Shown here: positions 13,210-25,099 of the stretch, piece by piece
How the letters are laid out: each line of letters starts with the position of its first letter
How positions within the stretch are numbered: position 1 is the stretch's first letter
Assembly: GCA_037976565.1 (NCBI GenBank)
Contig: CP137683.1
Coordinates: 9,182,976-9,246,975, forward strand
Direction: 5' to 3'
Origin: Mesocentrotus franciscanus
Lineage: Eukaryota; Echinodermata; Echinoidea; Camarodonta; Strongylocentrotidae
Length of the DNA stretch: 64,000 bases
Program-made: the position numbers and the translations under genes
The notes under the pieces: generated by a model
Told to the model about the DNA's origin: nothing
The model's database searches: none
The model's input: the letters and a program-made list of their open reading frames with translations, nothing else

Positions 13210-14690
13210 AAGAATGAAATAACTAGCAGTTGAGAGGTGAAAAGCTAACAATGATGATTTAGATTGGATCCACAATTTTACCCAGCATGCCAACTGTTGT
13301 AAACCTTCATGATTTTTGTAACGACATAAATCCACGATAATCACTGACTTAAAGCCATACTGTACTAGAAAGCGCTACCGCAAAATCCCCTCTACGCCAT
13401 CTCAGGTCAGCTGTATCAGTATGGTCCCGAAGCTCGCTTCTTCACTAGCTACACTGGTGGTTCTCGCATCGTCCTCTATCTGTGAATCGAAAATTAGGTA
13501 TTGGGGTACGCACTGTTGGCAAGTTGACCATGAGACGGCGATGCGCAATAAACAGTGCGCTCGGGCAGAAAGTTAATCAGTTCAGTATCGCTTTAACAAA
13601 AAATCATAGTGTTTTTTTTTTAATTATTGATAGAAATACTGTAAAACCTATGATTGTAGGATTTCAAAAAAAGTTAGGTTACAATGCTGATCTATTCCAA
13701 ATACCATGATGCTTTCAAAACAATGCAAAAGTTATACATTACCTCTAATAGTGTTGTATATAGTATAACTGTGGAGTGTGGGAATGATCCTAATGAAAAG
13801 AAATTGACTCGACTTGCTAAAAGATTACATGCACATAAAACATAAATGGGCATAAATGGACATAAATGGGTATTTGGGACTACACACACACATATGGCCC
13901 AAAAGTTTGTCCCACACCTTTCAGCCATAGTTCGATTATTACGGCCCATGAAGAGCATATTCCATTTCAGGCGACCGGTACATCCTTCAAAAATTACATA
14001 GAATTAATGACAAGCTCAAAGAGTATTATCCACCTTTACCAGAACTCAAACGTCTCTTCAATCTTCGAACTTCCAACAGTATTTCCAACGATCTAACTCG
14101 ATCGGAAGCATAGTTGCCAAGTTGAGTGTGAAGAAGGTCTTTCCGACTTCAATGTCAATTTAGCAGACAGCAAAATCCTTTCCGTTTGTGTTTCTATAAA
14201 AGAAAAAAGGAAGAGCTAATATATCATTCGTGACATATTTCAAGTTTCATCATGGGTAGCATACGTAAAGTGGCTGAAGAGGGTTTTGTTTCGTTCTTCT
14301 CCATATTTACCCAATTCTGTTGCAACTTTGGGTACAGCTAAAAACAGATTACGTAAAAGTCAATTCGCCCAAGGCTTTATTATCGACAACTCAATCATGA
14401 TTGATAGTATATTATATGTATCAATTTTCTCTTTATTCTCATCAATCTTATTATGGCACGCAGCAATCCTAGCTTTAAATGAATTCGGATTTGACATTTG
14501 TTTAAAGGGATACGAGTATAATACCTGGCAGTTTCCATTCCTTGTTATGTAGGACAGCTTTATACAGTTCAGGATCGAACCTAAAACAATTTCTATGTAG
14601 CCGATCTGACCTTAAGATTCAAGTTTTCTCAGAATATACTAAATTTATATAACCACTGTAAAGAGACTTTTGATTTTATCTTGTACATTT
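13210..14690. other. No supported gene
   Basis: Several 60-90-codon open frames occur on both strands, for example 13866-14096 (+) and 14286-14552 (+). None shows a domain, a repeat or a splice context that I can defend. Confidence 0.35.
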
Positions 14691-15269
14691 TGAGTAGCTG
14701 GAATCTTACCGGTTTACATTAGGAAAGCTTTCCATCATTTTAAAAATTTTAAAAGCAATCAAATTATTTGCAACAACAAAAATATGAGATTGCCCTTTCA
14801 GGATGATTTTGTCATCAGCATAACCGTAGGTAATTACGAGTTGTCTTGTACATTTACAATAACAAAACTAAACTAGCATCGTAAAACCGTCTTTCCGTAG
14901 GAATTTTTGTCCATCTCTGTAACATTGGCAATAATGGCAATGTAATTAAGGAACATGAACTTGCCCTTTAACGGTGATCTCGTCTACAGCATTAATGCAC
15001 ATAAGCCCATACCGTCTGAAAGGATGAAAAGAGATGGATGATAATGTCGTTGAACTATTTCTCCATTGTCCTTTACCATTATCCAACAGGAGAGACACTA
15101 GTTCAATCTTCTTTTCCCCTCAGGAAGGCGGGATTCTCGGTTGTCTGCTCTTGTGTTAACATAAAAAAAATAACGCCCCACATATTAAATTCGGGCGACA
15201 GCACGACCGCATTTTCTCTTATTTCGTTCTCTAGTTACTCGAGAGTACTATATAATATTATAAGGTCTT

Positions 15270-15930
15270 GAGTTGCTGCAAGGAAAGTTCCTTTCACCCT
15301 AGTTTTAATACCTTTTTTACAAAGTAAATCCCAATTCGATCTACTTATTTAGATATAAAATTTTGAATTCTTGCATTCCTTGAAGGAAATTACCCTTTAC
15401 CCTAGTTCGTCATATTGATTTTTTTGCAAAGCATCGTAGTGCTTTAAGCTAAACTTGAGCTCTGGTATGGACATCGTATATCGAGAGAAGAAGGCTATGA
15501 TTTACTCTGGATTGTTTATCCTGCAGTAGATTGGTTGTTTACATCAGTGCAATAAAAACAAACTCACACAAACTTACTGGACATCATCTTCGATAAAAGC
15601 CACAACTCCCATTTGCATATAGTGACATGGTGTCGGGCCTACTTACCTTGATTTCCTTATCTTCCTATGCTCATTACTTAGCCCTTCATACATTTTCTAT
15701 CAAAATCGTTCGGCCCATGTAATTTATTTGTAATCTTGAACATTCAATGTAAGTTTTGTCGGATTTTCTGAGAATTTACCTCCTATCATTTCCAGAACTC
15801 AAGCTTATCTTAAACATGATCATCTCATATATACTTATTTATTAATCGAATTATGAGTTCTTGAATTCTTTCAAGAAATGTCCCCTTCAACCTAATTAAG
15901 CATATTAATATTTTGCAAAGTAAAGCTCAA
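15270..15930. repeat. Degenerate ~100-bp repeats
   Basis: Three diverged segments share AAGGAAA/CAAGAAATG, then a CCCTTTACCCTAGTT-like block, then TTTTGCAAAG. They start near 15280, 15382 and 15872. The first two are about 100 bp apart and the third is separated by other sequence. Confidence 0.5.
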
Positions 15931-16189
15931 TGCTTTATTTGATCATTTTATATAGACAAATACAGTCTTCAGTTTTTAAGGCATTTTCATAATTCTATAT
16001 GAAGGAGTTGAAATTGGACATCCATTCCTTAAGGAGTTTAATGGGATTACTGTTTAACTCATATCGAGTTGATGATCCAATTTAAAATTGTAAAGTGGGA
16101 TCTGCCCCAAAATAGTGATTGAATGGCTCTTTAAGAGTGGATTCCAGAAGAAAGAAATGAAGAAGTGGAAGAGAAAGAAAAAACAAGGA

Positions 16190-16275
16190 GAACTAGAAGA
16201 AGAAGAAGAAGAAGAAGAAGAAGAAGAAGAAGAAGAAGAAGAAGAAGAAGAAGAAGCAAAAGAAGGATAAGAAGA
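16190..16275. repeat. (GAA)n trinucleotide microsatellite
   Basis: AGA triplets, nearly pure from 16198 to 16256. Minus-strand frames give poly-Ser or poly-Leu artefacts. Confidence 0.95.
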
Positions 16276-16983
16276 TGAAGGAGAAGGAGAACAAAAAGAA
16301 AAAGGAAACAGAGATATAGAGACAGGGAGATGGAGTAGGGGGATGGAAACGGACGTAAACATATGATGTGTCCCAACTCTATTCTTGCCTCATTCATTTA
16401 CATTTCATACAATCGGGAAAACCGGTGCACACACCCCAAAGACTGAAGTCATGCAACGCCATTGCATAGCGGCCCATAGTAATAGTTACCGACTTGCGCC
16501 AAGATTACGTCAGTGATTAGTAGGAAAGATAGCAAGAGGCGAGAAGAAATACATTTATAAGTTACCTTAATTGGCGTAAAACATGCAGCAAAATTACACA
16601 AAGTCATTTAATAAAACAGAATCTTAAAAGATTGCATGTGGGGAGGTAGGCATTTCACTTCAGTGCAACTGTATCATTTGTGCGGTTTCCTGGAAGAGGT
16701 TTTGGAAAGAGTAATATTATTACGTAATTGGCGTCGTCTGTGCCTAGGAGGGGAAAAGCAACCTAGATCACCGTAATCCTCGGTTCTCTCCTCCCGGTAT
16801 AACTGATTGGGATAAACAGGTGGATCACTCCCGTAAAACGTAGGTAGGTAGGTGTTCCGTTTGAACATGATCGAAAGTACTTTCCACAAATTAAGCGACA
16901 CTAAACTTATTAACTTTTTTGACCTTGCACATAGCGCCATCTCTTGGTCAACTTGTTAACAGTGCGTAACCCCATTACCAAAT

Positions 16984-17122
16984 GCTACGGTCACAAAGGT
17001 CCGTACGAACGATAATTTCGTACGAATCTCCCTGTTTTTCCATTGTCTTCCCGAATTTCCATTGTCTGAAAATCGTTCGTACGGCGTTCGTAGCAGTTCG
17101 TAATGGCATTTGTGACCGAGGC
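16984..17122. mobile_element. Probable short TIR element (MITE)
   Basis: GGTCACAAAGGTCCGTACGA at the left faces CATTTGTGACC at the right. CCGTACGAACGAT on the left pairs with ATCGTTCGTACGG on the right at a different offset, because about 20 bp is inserted in the right arm. A TTTCCATTGTCT motif repeats in the centre. The size fits a MITE, but the arms are unequal, so the boundaries are tentative. Confidence 0.6.
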
Positions 17123-17261
17123 TTAAGTTGCGCTTTGCAGACAGAGGACTCGATGCGACTCTGTTTTTCCATTGGGACTGGGTCACACAAATATCATTCC
17201 GATTACATTCATAAACATTAAAACGAAAAATAGATAGCTAACGAACTTTTTCAACTGCTTT

Positions 17262-17965
17262 ACCACGCTACACCTCTATCGCTATTTTATCACCACACCT
17301 TTATGCCACCAAACGCAAGGAGGGAAAAACACTTTTTTTTGTTTTACCATCAAACTTATACAAAAAAACGGTAATTTTCTATAGAATCTTCATGGCATGC
17401 CATGCAATGTACACCTCTGTTCGCTTATTTTATTGGAAGTCAGCCCACGTCATCCCACCGCACCCCATGGGAGGATTCAGAACGTGATGAATCTTTATTT
17501 TCCAACCGTAGAACTTTTACAAGATCGATCCTTTTTTTCGAGTCGAACATTTATGGTATCAAACGCCTGTCATACATTGGTACACCTTTATCGTTGTTGC
17601 TTCCAAGCCCATTTTATCCCTCCTTAATAACACTAAACGCACTAAACGTTATTTAACATCATAACTTTTTTTTGTAATCGGTCTTTTTCAATCGAGCCTT
17701 TATGCCACACAATGCGACACCTCTGTTGTTGGTGCATTGGGAACCAGCCCATCTCATTCCAGGACTACCCCAAGGGAGGATGGAGAACATGATGATTTTC
17801 TTTCTTTACGTCTTAGAACTTTATGAAAATTATTCTCCTTCCATCGAACGTTTATGGCACCAAACGCCTGCCATACGATACTACACCTCTGTCGTTGATG
17901 CATTGGTAGTCGGCCCATCTCATCCCATCGCACCCCATGGGAGGAGGCAGAACGTGATGGAATCG
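17262..17965 (+). repeat. Five-unit minisatellite, period 135-171 bp
   Basis: The motif TACACCTCTGTCGTTG recurs at 17269, 17410, 17581, 17716 and 17882. Associated blocks are TTTATGGCACCAAACGCC, CAGCCCATCTCATCCC and GCACCCCATGGGAGGA. Copies 2 and 5 are the best preserved. Unit lengths vary through indels. The open frames over it are repeat shadows. Confidence 0.8.
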
Positions 17966-18078
17966 TTACCATTTTATTTCGCATCACCGTCCCCACGGAC
18001 AGGATCCAAGTAGCATGACATTCGTGATGATACATTTGCGATTTCCTCTTCAATCATTCTGCTCGGGTGTACACCTGG

Positions 18079-18210
18079 GCATCGTTTCACAAAACCGTCG
18101 TTAAGTACAAGTTCGCGGACGACCCCATTGAAACCCATGTTCGTTTTTAATACAGCGTTTCAGTGTGATGTCGACGAACTTGCACTTAGGACAGTTTTGT
18201 GATACGGTGC
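18079..18210. mobile_element. MITE, ~46-bp TIRs
   Basis: GCATCGTTTCACAAAACCGT on the left and ACAGTTTTGTGATACGGTGC on the right are inverted copies. The similarity continues inward through TACAAGTTCGCGGACGAC against GTCGACGAACTTGCA. The core is short and the element has no coding capacity. Confidence 0.8.
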
Positions 18211-18659
18211 ATATGTAATCTTCCTCAGTTCCGTCTCAGAGAATATTGGGTTCTGCATGGTAGGCATTAGGATGGAAAGATAATTATTTGTTTGAAAGAT
18301 AAACTTTCGATCTCAAATATAAAACTTTACCTCCGAATTTTTCAGCTGTTTAGCTACAGCCTTCGTCAACGGTGTTACCCGACTTAACCTTTCTGACGTC
18401 ATTGCATCGACCATAATCGGGTCGTGGACATCCGGAAGTTTATAGTGACCCTCCCCGTTTCTTTATTGAGAGAAGTTTTGAAAGTACTGATGTAGCTTCT
18501 TTCACTCCACTTTACATAGTATCATCAATATGAACTCTCATGATTGTAAAATAATAATTTGTGAGCTTTCAAATTCTTGAATGAGATGTGTTCATTTATT
18601 CACTACCCATGAAATGTTACTTCCAATTAAATTTGGAGGAGAAAAGTTGATAACATTTC

Positions 18660-19060
18660 TTTGTAGTCTGAAATATTATTTATTTTGTCGGATTCTATTT
18701 TTGTAAGGTTACCTTTTCGGTATTAATTAAACGCTGAAAATCCCTTCAAATCTTATGTAAATCCTTTGCATCCTACTATTGGTACGGACTTATAGTCTTA
18801 ATCATTAAGATTACATTTTGTAAGGTTCTATTGTAGAAAATATTGTTTTTCTTTAGTAAGGAACCCCCAAGACCACTCACCTCTCAACCTTACGTAGAGC
18901 TTTTGCATATCATGAGTATAGCAATATCATAGTCTTATTTATTTAGTTTATGAAATTACATTTCATCATGGTAACATATTTTCATCATTATTAAAAACCA
19001 ACTTTACCTTTAAATCGTATGTAAAGCCTTTTCCCATCATTAGCATAGACGGTAGTTCCT
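18660..19060 (+). repeat. Degenerate ~130-bp tandem repeats
   Basis: Related segments begin near 18751 (TCTTATGTAAATCCTTTGCA), 18889 (CCTTACGTAGAGCTTTTGCA) and 19016 (TCGTATGTAAAGCCTTTTCC). Each is preceded by an ACCTTT-like block and followed by a CATCAT/ATAGTC block. Confidence 0.55.
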
Positions 19061-19449
19061 GGTAGAAACGAGACCGCATCATATATGTCAACGTAATATA
19101 GAGATCGCATCTTTACTAGCGAGGCTTGGTATGACGCAAGGTCTGATTAACAATTTGTGTTTTTTTCAATAAAAACAAAGGAAGGTCATTTACCTTGTTA
19201 TAAATTGATGTTTTATATTAAAACAAAAACAAAGAAAGGAAAGCTTATTAAACTAGATGGCGGTTGTCAATATGTGTTTAGGTTTTTAGGTTGTTTAGCT
19301 TTTTTCCTCAGTAAAACATCAAACAAAAACAACGTTATGAGATCTAGAATTTGCATGTACAGCCCAGAACCTGTACAATTACTTAACGTAAGAATTCAGA
19401 AATCACAAACGTCGAATACTATTGAATAAAAGTTTGTATAAATCACATC

Positions 19450-20580
19450 GTTTCAATTAAATATTTACAGTAGTTTTAAGTTCGTCGGGATTTAGTCAGA
19501 GATGGAGAATGCATTTGCATAGTTTCTGCGTTCTTATAAATTGATATATATTATATAGCATTCTACCTCATAGAAACTAAGAGCATTTGATCGGGGAAAT
19601 TGAACAGATGGAGATCCATTACGTTCTCTTCAGGTGATAGAAAAATGGCGATCATGATCATGGTCATGACTTACGCAAGAGATAGCACAGCTGTCGTTCT
19701 GAATAGAGCGATCGATCCGTAATCTTTAAAATTAATTATCATTATTTTGTATATTCATATGTATATATATGTTTTTTTTAACGGATAATAAAACCAAACC
19801 AAACCAAAATATCAACCTAAAGAAATTTCAATAGTCATGTTCACCAAACACTGAAATCATGACGAATAATAACACCAAACCAAACCCAAAAATCGACCTA
19901 CAGGACAAAAATCCCCCTCCCTACCAAACTAATTCTACAGCGCGTCCCAGAAAAAACAACGAAACCCAAAATTAAACGGTGGTTGTGAACAAACTATGAG
20001 CTGTATAAATAAAATAAATCTGGCACAAAGGGATTTGGACATGCCATTTCAAAACAATGTTGCTCGGTGAAGCGTTTATGGATTAATTCAATCCAAGTAT
20101 CATGTGAAAGGATATTTCTTTTACTTTATGACAGACTAAGAATTGTTTTCATACAGATCATAGTTCGTTCACAACAATCGTTTGCCTTCGAGTTTTGTGG
20201 GGTTTTTCCTGGGACGCAGTGTACAATGCCAATACTAGATACCGGTTACTAGACAATTACTTATTCAGTTACAGTCTTTCATTATTTTGTTTTCTTCACG
20301 CATTATCTGATCTTTTAAATCGTATTTTTTTATAATCTTCTAACATGTACAGAATTTTTTAAACAATATAATAATTCGTAATTTAATCAATGTCAGTAAG
20401 ACTTTGGGACTTTTTTTTATTTTACAAAACGGAAGAATTGACTTCTGATTTTACATGTGTTGTCATCAATAGGTACGATACAAACACATACAAATACGGC
20501 AAAAACAAGCTTAATTGGGAAGATGACTCACTTTGAGACAGACTATTGCATCTAGCGTCACCTTCGGGATATAAAGAGAT
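19450..20580. other. No supported gene
   Basis: AT-rich DNA with CAAACCAAACC-type short repeats near 19790-19885. Nothing else recognisable. Confidence 0.4.
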
Positions 20581-20694
20581 ACGTCTCACGCTTGTTCTAC
20601 TTCAAAATATCAAAGATAATGAAAGCTGCTATAATTGCGTTGCAAAGCGAGAATGAGAGAGGAACAGAAAGACCGAGGAAGGACAGTGAGATTG

Positions 20695-20710
20695 GGAGAG
20701 AGAGAGAGAG

Positions 20711-20782
<72 letters not shown>

Positions 20783-20885
20783 AGAGAGAGAGAGAGAGAG
20801 AGAGAAAGGGAGAGAGTGAGATAAGAAGAGAGAAGGAGAGAGAGAAACCTAGGCAGGAAAGAGAGAGTGGGAGAGAAGGAGAAAG
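20695..20885. repeat. Compound (GA)n-(AT)n-(GA)n microsatellite
   Basis: A GA run, then AT dinucleotides from about 20715 to 20777, then a longer GA-rich tract. Three overlapping open frames (Ile/Tyr, Arg/Glu and Ser/Leu rich) are products of this repeat. Confidence 0.95.
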
Positions 20886-21404
20886 AGGACAGGAAAGGAA
20901 ATCCATTGATATTATTCCCTTAATACCTAATCTTCGTTTCAAAATAATCCATGCTATTGTATGGATTTATGACTCGGGAACAAAAGAAAAAGAATTGACT
21001 GATATTAATACGCCATTAGTCAGAGGTATCATCCAATATAGCTTTGGAAGATGAATTGAAGCCGCCCTTGAGACAAGGATTAGTTCCTTTGAGACTTTCA
21101 AACGAGCTTGATGCCCGCAATTATAGTTTCGCTTACAACTGATAATTGGTCGATAAGGGCAATATGAAGCAGTTGTATCAAATATATTATCTGATATTTT
21201 CCGTGATTTTCATCTTAAGACGAGATTGGCTCGGATTAGTGTCTGCGAGAATATACATTCGCAGGGAGAAAGCTGAATTACGTGTAGAGACCTACTCACT
21301 GATTGATCACTCCTATATTTCACAGTTTCTTTTCTTCATGGAGTTTCATATCGATCAAAATCGTTACAACAGATTATTTAGCCCCCTTCTCCCCCTCTCT
21401 ATCT

Positions 21405-21441
21405 ATATGTTTATATCTCCTTCTCTTTCTCTATCTCTTCA

Positions 21442-21489
<48 letters not shown>

Positions 21490-21537
21490 AATCTCTACCT
21501 ATCAATCTATTTATCTATATATCTACTTCACTCACCC

Positions 21538-21574
<37 letters not shown>

Positions 21575-21722
21575 TCTTCTTCGTCTTTTCTCTCTCACTC
21601 GTTAGCTTCCATTATCGTTTGTGCTCCCCTTTCGATGCGGAAACAGGTTCTTTATTTAGAGGGTTACAAATCTTTCAAAAATTTTCAACTGTGATATTTC
21701 GTGTCTTTCACTTTTTTTAATA

Positions 21723-21753
<31 letters not shown>

Positions 21754-21795
21754 ATTTCTTTCCATAATGAATCTCTCTCTCTCTCTCTCTCATTT
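21405..21795. repeat. (CT)n and (AT)n microsatellite cluster
   Basis: CT runs at 21430-21467, 21541-21570, 21727-21755 and 21771-21792, with an (AT)n at 21467-21489. Confidence 0.95.
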
Positions 21796-22219
21796 TCTCT
21801 TTTTATGCCCTAGAACTGAATATACTGTTACTTTTTAACGAATTGTTCGTTCGTGCGAAATAGTAATTACCACATATAATAAATATTCTCGTTATTGATT
21901 TCGACATTTGTATATCAGTTTAACTCTATGCGCTGCAATAACTTACATCAATTATGGAATTTATCAAGAGACGGAGCCATCATGGTGGAACCCTATTCGC
22001 CACTTGGAAATCATACTTAGCGAGACTTCCACAAGTAGTTATCTTTCCTTCCCAATCTCTATGTAAATGATATTGACTAAACCAGGCTAATAGACCATTT
22101 CATCTCACTCTCCGTCCTCTGAATTACATTTGTAATCAGATCTGCGCACAAATGTAAATTGTGTTTATTGAGAGGACGGAGGAATTCATCATTATGCACG
22201 GCTGTTGCGAAGGCTCGGT

Positions 22220-22340
22220 GTAAAAATGTCAGAGGTAAAAATGTAAGAGGTAAAAATGTCAGAGGTAAAAATGTCAGAGGAAAAAATGTCAGAGGTAAAA
22301 ATGTCAGAGGTAAAAATGTCAGAGGTAAAAAATGTCAGAG
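22220..22340 (+). repeat. 15-bp minisatellite, eight units
   Basis: Units GTAAAAATGTCAGAG at 22220, 22235 (one change), 22250, 22265, 22280 (GAAAAAATGTCAGAG), 22295 and 22310, then a 16-bp unit at 22325. The multiple-of-three unit keeps one frame open as repeated KNVRG. That looks gene-like, but nothing else in the ORF supports coding. Confidence 0.95.
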
Positions 22341-23039
22341 GTATTGCTCCCGCAGAATGTGTTTAATGTCATATGGCCTCGTGCAATTAATTGGGTGATT
22401 GGATTAGCCGCTAGCTTTATTACCTGTTGCATAAAGAGTTTGTCGTAGGCCTAACTCGTCGTTATACCCTTCCAAATGAATTTATTTAAAAATAACAGTT
22501 ATTAATTTTCTTCTCATGATTGGTATATTATGGTTAATGTAAAATGAGTTTAGTAAATCTTTCGAGAAAATAGAAAGAGGCGTTTACCCGGAAAATTTGT
22601 CCTGGGTACACAATGAACGAACGAAAATAAGTGGCACATCGCAATATCCATGCTTGTTTTAATTTACTTCTGACTCCTTTTACTCCACAAGGAGTGAGGA
22701 GTCGTAATTCCCTAGGTTTAGATTTTAGATAGAGTATGTGGTAAAATAACAGAAAATCAAAAACGCACAGTCTGTTGTGTTTAGATTAATGTAGTTATTT
22801 CAAACGTGTTGCCAAAAATGACCTGTAATAGATAGTCCGTTTGGGATTACTGATGAAATGGGATCCATCGCTCATAACACACTACCGTCTGTTCGATTTG
22901 AGCTGGTAATTAATCATTTGTCTTGTTTAGTCAAGATTAGTGTTGTAGTTATAAATGTAAGAAGAGAAAGTTCAGTTCTTTTAAATGTCATACTTTTCAG
23001 GCAGGATCTATAAACATAGTAGAAGCATTTTGAAACCAT

Positions 23040-24079
23040 TTGGACTTAATAGTATGTCTCTGGAGAGACGATATTCTACATCTCATGCCAAAGAAATACT
23101 GCCAGGAGAAAAATCCCGTGGTCAAAACCACCATGAAGAAGAGTACAATTATAGAGATTAATCCCTTTGTCTTGAAGGCAAATTCTCAACCGAAAGTCTA
23201 TTTGCTAGATGTTTTCGTCCGCTAAGAGCAAGGAGGGCGTTTTACTAATAGCTTTTCACTTAGAGTTAGAGGAAAGATTGAGTTCTGGAAGAAGTGAAAA
23301 ATACCTTAGAGCTTTTACAATTTTACATCTCTGAAGAGGCAAAAATCCTTTTGTCATGCCACAAATACAGCCAGAAGAAAAATCCTGTGGTCGAAACCAC
23401 CTGAGAAAAGAATAGTACTTAAAAGAATAGAAATAAGAGTCATTTTGTCTTGGAGGCACGCACTGGATCAATTTAGACAGTCCAGTAGATGTTTAGGCCC
23501 GCTGGGAGTCAAAAGGGCGTTTATTGTTTTTAATAGCACCTTAGCGGAAAAGGGAAGGTTGTTAAAAATAAGCTTTACATTTTATAAGTTTTTTTTTTTT
23601 AGTATAAAGGCGAAATTCTACATTTCGCGCCGAAAATACCGACAGCCTGAATTGAAATCACATGCATGGTTAAAACTACAATAAAACAAGTGTGGTGAGG
23701 TTAGATAAAAGACACCTTCCGTCTCGGAGGCAAGTTCCTCATAGAAAATAAAAACACTTCATCGAAACAGACAGTCCGATTGCTAGATGCTTTCGTCTCT
23801 AGCTCTGTGAGCATGAAACATGTTAACTAATTATAGCACTAAAACAGAGTTAGAGTGAACGTCTAATTCTGGGAGAGGTGAACATTTCTGCGAGCTCTTA
23901 CATTTTGATAAAGCTCTATTAAGAGAAAAAGAAAACCTACAATGTATTTCGTTCCACATGTAGGCCTACAGCCAGAAGTAAGTTCATTGGTTAAATCACA
24001 TTAGGAACGTATAGTCCGTATATAGAGAAAATAATCCCTTTGTCTTGGAGGCAAATTCTTCATAAAGTATTCAAAATAC
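23040..24079 (+). repeat. Satellite, ~275-320-bp units (left part)
   Basis: The landmark TTTGTCTTGGAGGCA recurs near 23165, 23443, 23717 (diverged) and 24039. Other shared blocks are GCCAGAAGAAAAATCC, CAGTCCGATTGCTAGATG and AAGGAGGGCGTTTA. The series continues at 24735-24860 after an inserted element. No coding signal. Confidence 0.75.
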
Positions 24080-24711
24080 GTTATGCAATTCAAATTTAAG
24101 CGTTGATATCTATCTCGTTTTTAATATCATCATATTATATTTATATATATTATATATTATATTATCAAATCAAATTCTCTATTAACAATACCAATGTTTT
24201 TTTTCATAATTTCGTTTTTACTTGGCCACATATTCAGGTGTACTGCACAGTTCATGATTACATAATCATTACACATGGAGTATCATTACATTTCGTTTTT
24301 TTTTTTCATTTATTTATTTATTTAAACACGGTAACTCTTTCAACCTAAACGTCTGTTTTTCAGAAAGTCCGTGTTAACTGAATATAAAATATACAAATTA
24401 TATTAAAAACAAAAGCCAGTAACAAAAGATAACAAAACATAAACATATGCAAAATAAAAAAATCAAATAAAAACAAAGGAAAACATAACTGGCATGGGTA
24501 ACTATGAAGAATAAGAAGAAAAAAACATGATTTATTATAATGTACAAAATACAAATTAAAAATTATGAATCAAAAGTAGATAATTAACAGAGAAGTTTAT
24601 TGCAAACACAAAATTACAAAGGGAAATAAACAGGCTTTTCAATGATAGAAACATCAAGTATGATAATACAATAACAAGAGATTCAAACGCTCAAACTTAA
24701 AATTGCAGAAC
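24080..24711. mobile_element. Non-autonomous TIR element inserted in the satellite
   Basis: The left end TATGCAATTCAAATTTAAGC and the right end, read on the other strand as TCTGCAATTTTAAGTTTGAG, form ~33-bp imperfect TIRs. The satellite unit breaks off at this element and resumes beyond it (ACTTCACGGGAACAAACAGT corresponds to ACTTCATCGAAACAGACAGT in the previous unit). The interior is AT-rich with no transposase. The exact ends and TSD are uncertain by about 20 bp. Confidence 0.65.
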
Positions 24712-24719
24712 TTTTTTCA

Positions 24720-24860
24720 GAAGTTTAGATAAATATACTTCACGGGAACAAACAGTCCAGTTGCCCCAGGTTTTTTGTTTCTGAGAGAAGGGGGCGTTAA
24801 ATAGTAGTACTCTACGTAGACGTCGAGTTCAGAATATAGGTGAAAATATTTGTTATAATA
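24720..24860 (+). repeat. Satellite unit, right part after the insertion
   Basis: ACAGTCCAGTTGCCCCAGG, then GGGGGCGTTAAATAG, then TCGAGTTCAGAATATAGG matches the second half of the 23.0-24.1 kb unit. Confidence 0.65.
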
Positions 24861-25017
24861 TTGTTTTGTTATTATGATTCTGTTATTCGCATATGAAAGA
24901 ATAACATTATAATTATCACAACTGAAAAGAATTGGTCTTGAGACAGCTTCATATGCCACATATGACAGTCAAAGACTAGCAATAACTCTGAATAGTGAAA
25001 ACAAAGTTGATACTACG

Positions 25018-25076
25018 TGTGTGGGGTGTGTGTGTGCGCGCGCGCGGGTGTGTGTGCGTGTGGGGTGTGTATGTGT
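25018..25076. repeat. (GT)n/(GC)n microsatellite
   Basis: TG dinucleotides with an internal GCGCGCGCG. A 16-bp palindrome, TGTGCACCGGTGCACA, lies separately at about 25382-25397. Confidence 0.9.
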
Positions 25077-25099
25077 GTCGTCCGATACTCCCATATCTG

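Noticed and set aside
20635..21054. 139-codon plus-strand frame
   Set aside because: Mostly GA/AT microsatellite translation (Ile-Tyr and Arg-Glu runs). The remaining tail is unremarkable.
22159..22398. Repetitive KNVRG protein candidate
   Set aside because: Produced by a 15-bp minisatellite. The flanking codons show no protein-like features.
23040..24860. CRISPR array or phage-like repeats
   Set aside because: Repeats are about 280 bp and diverged with no spacer structure, and the genome is eukaryotic.
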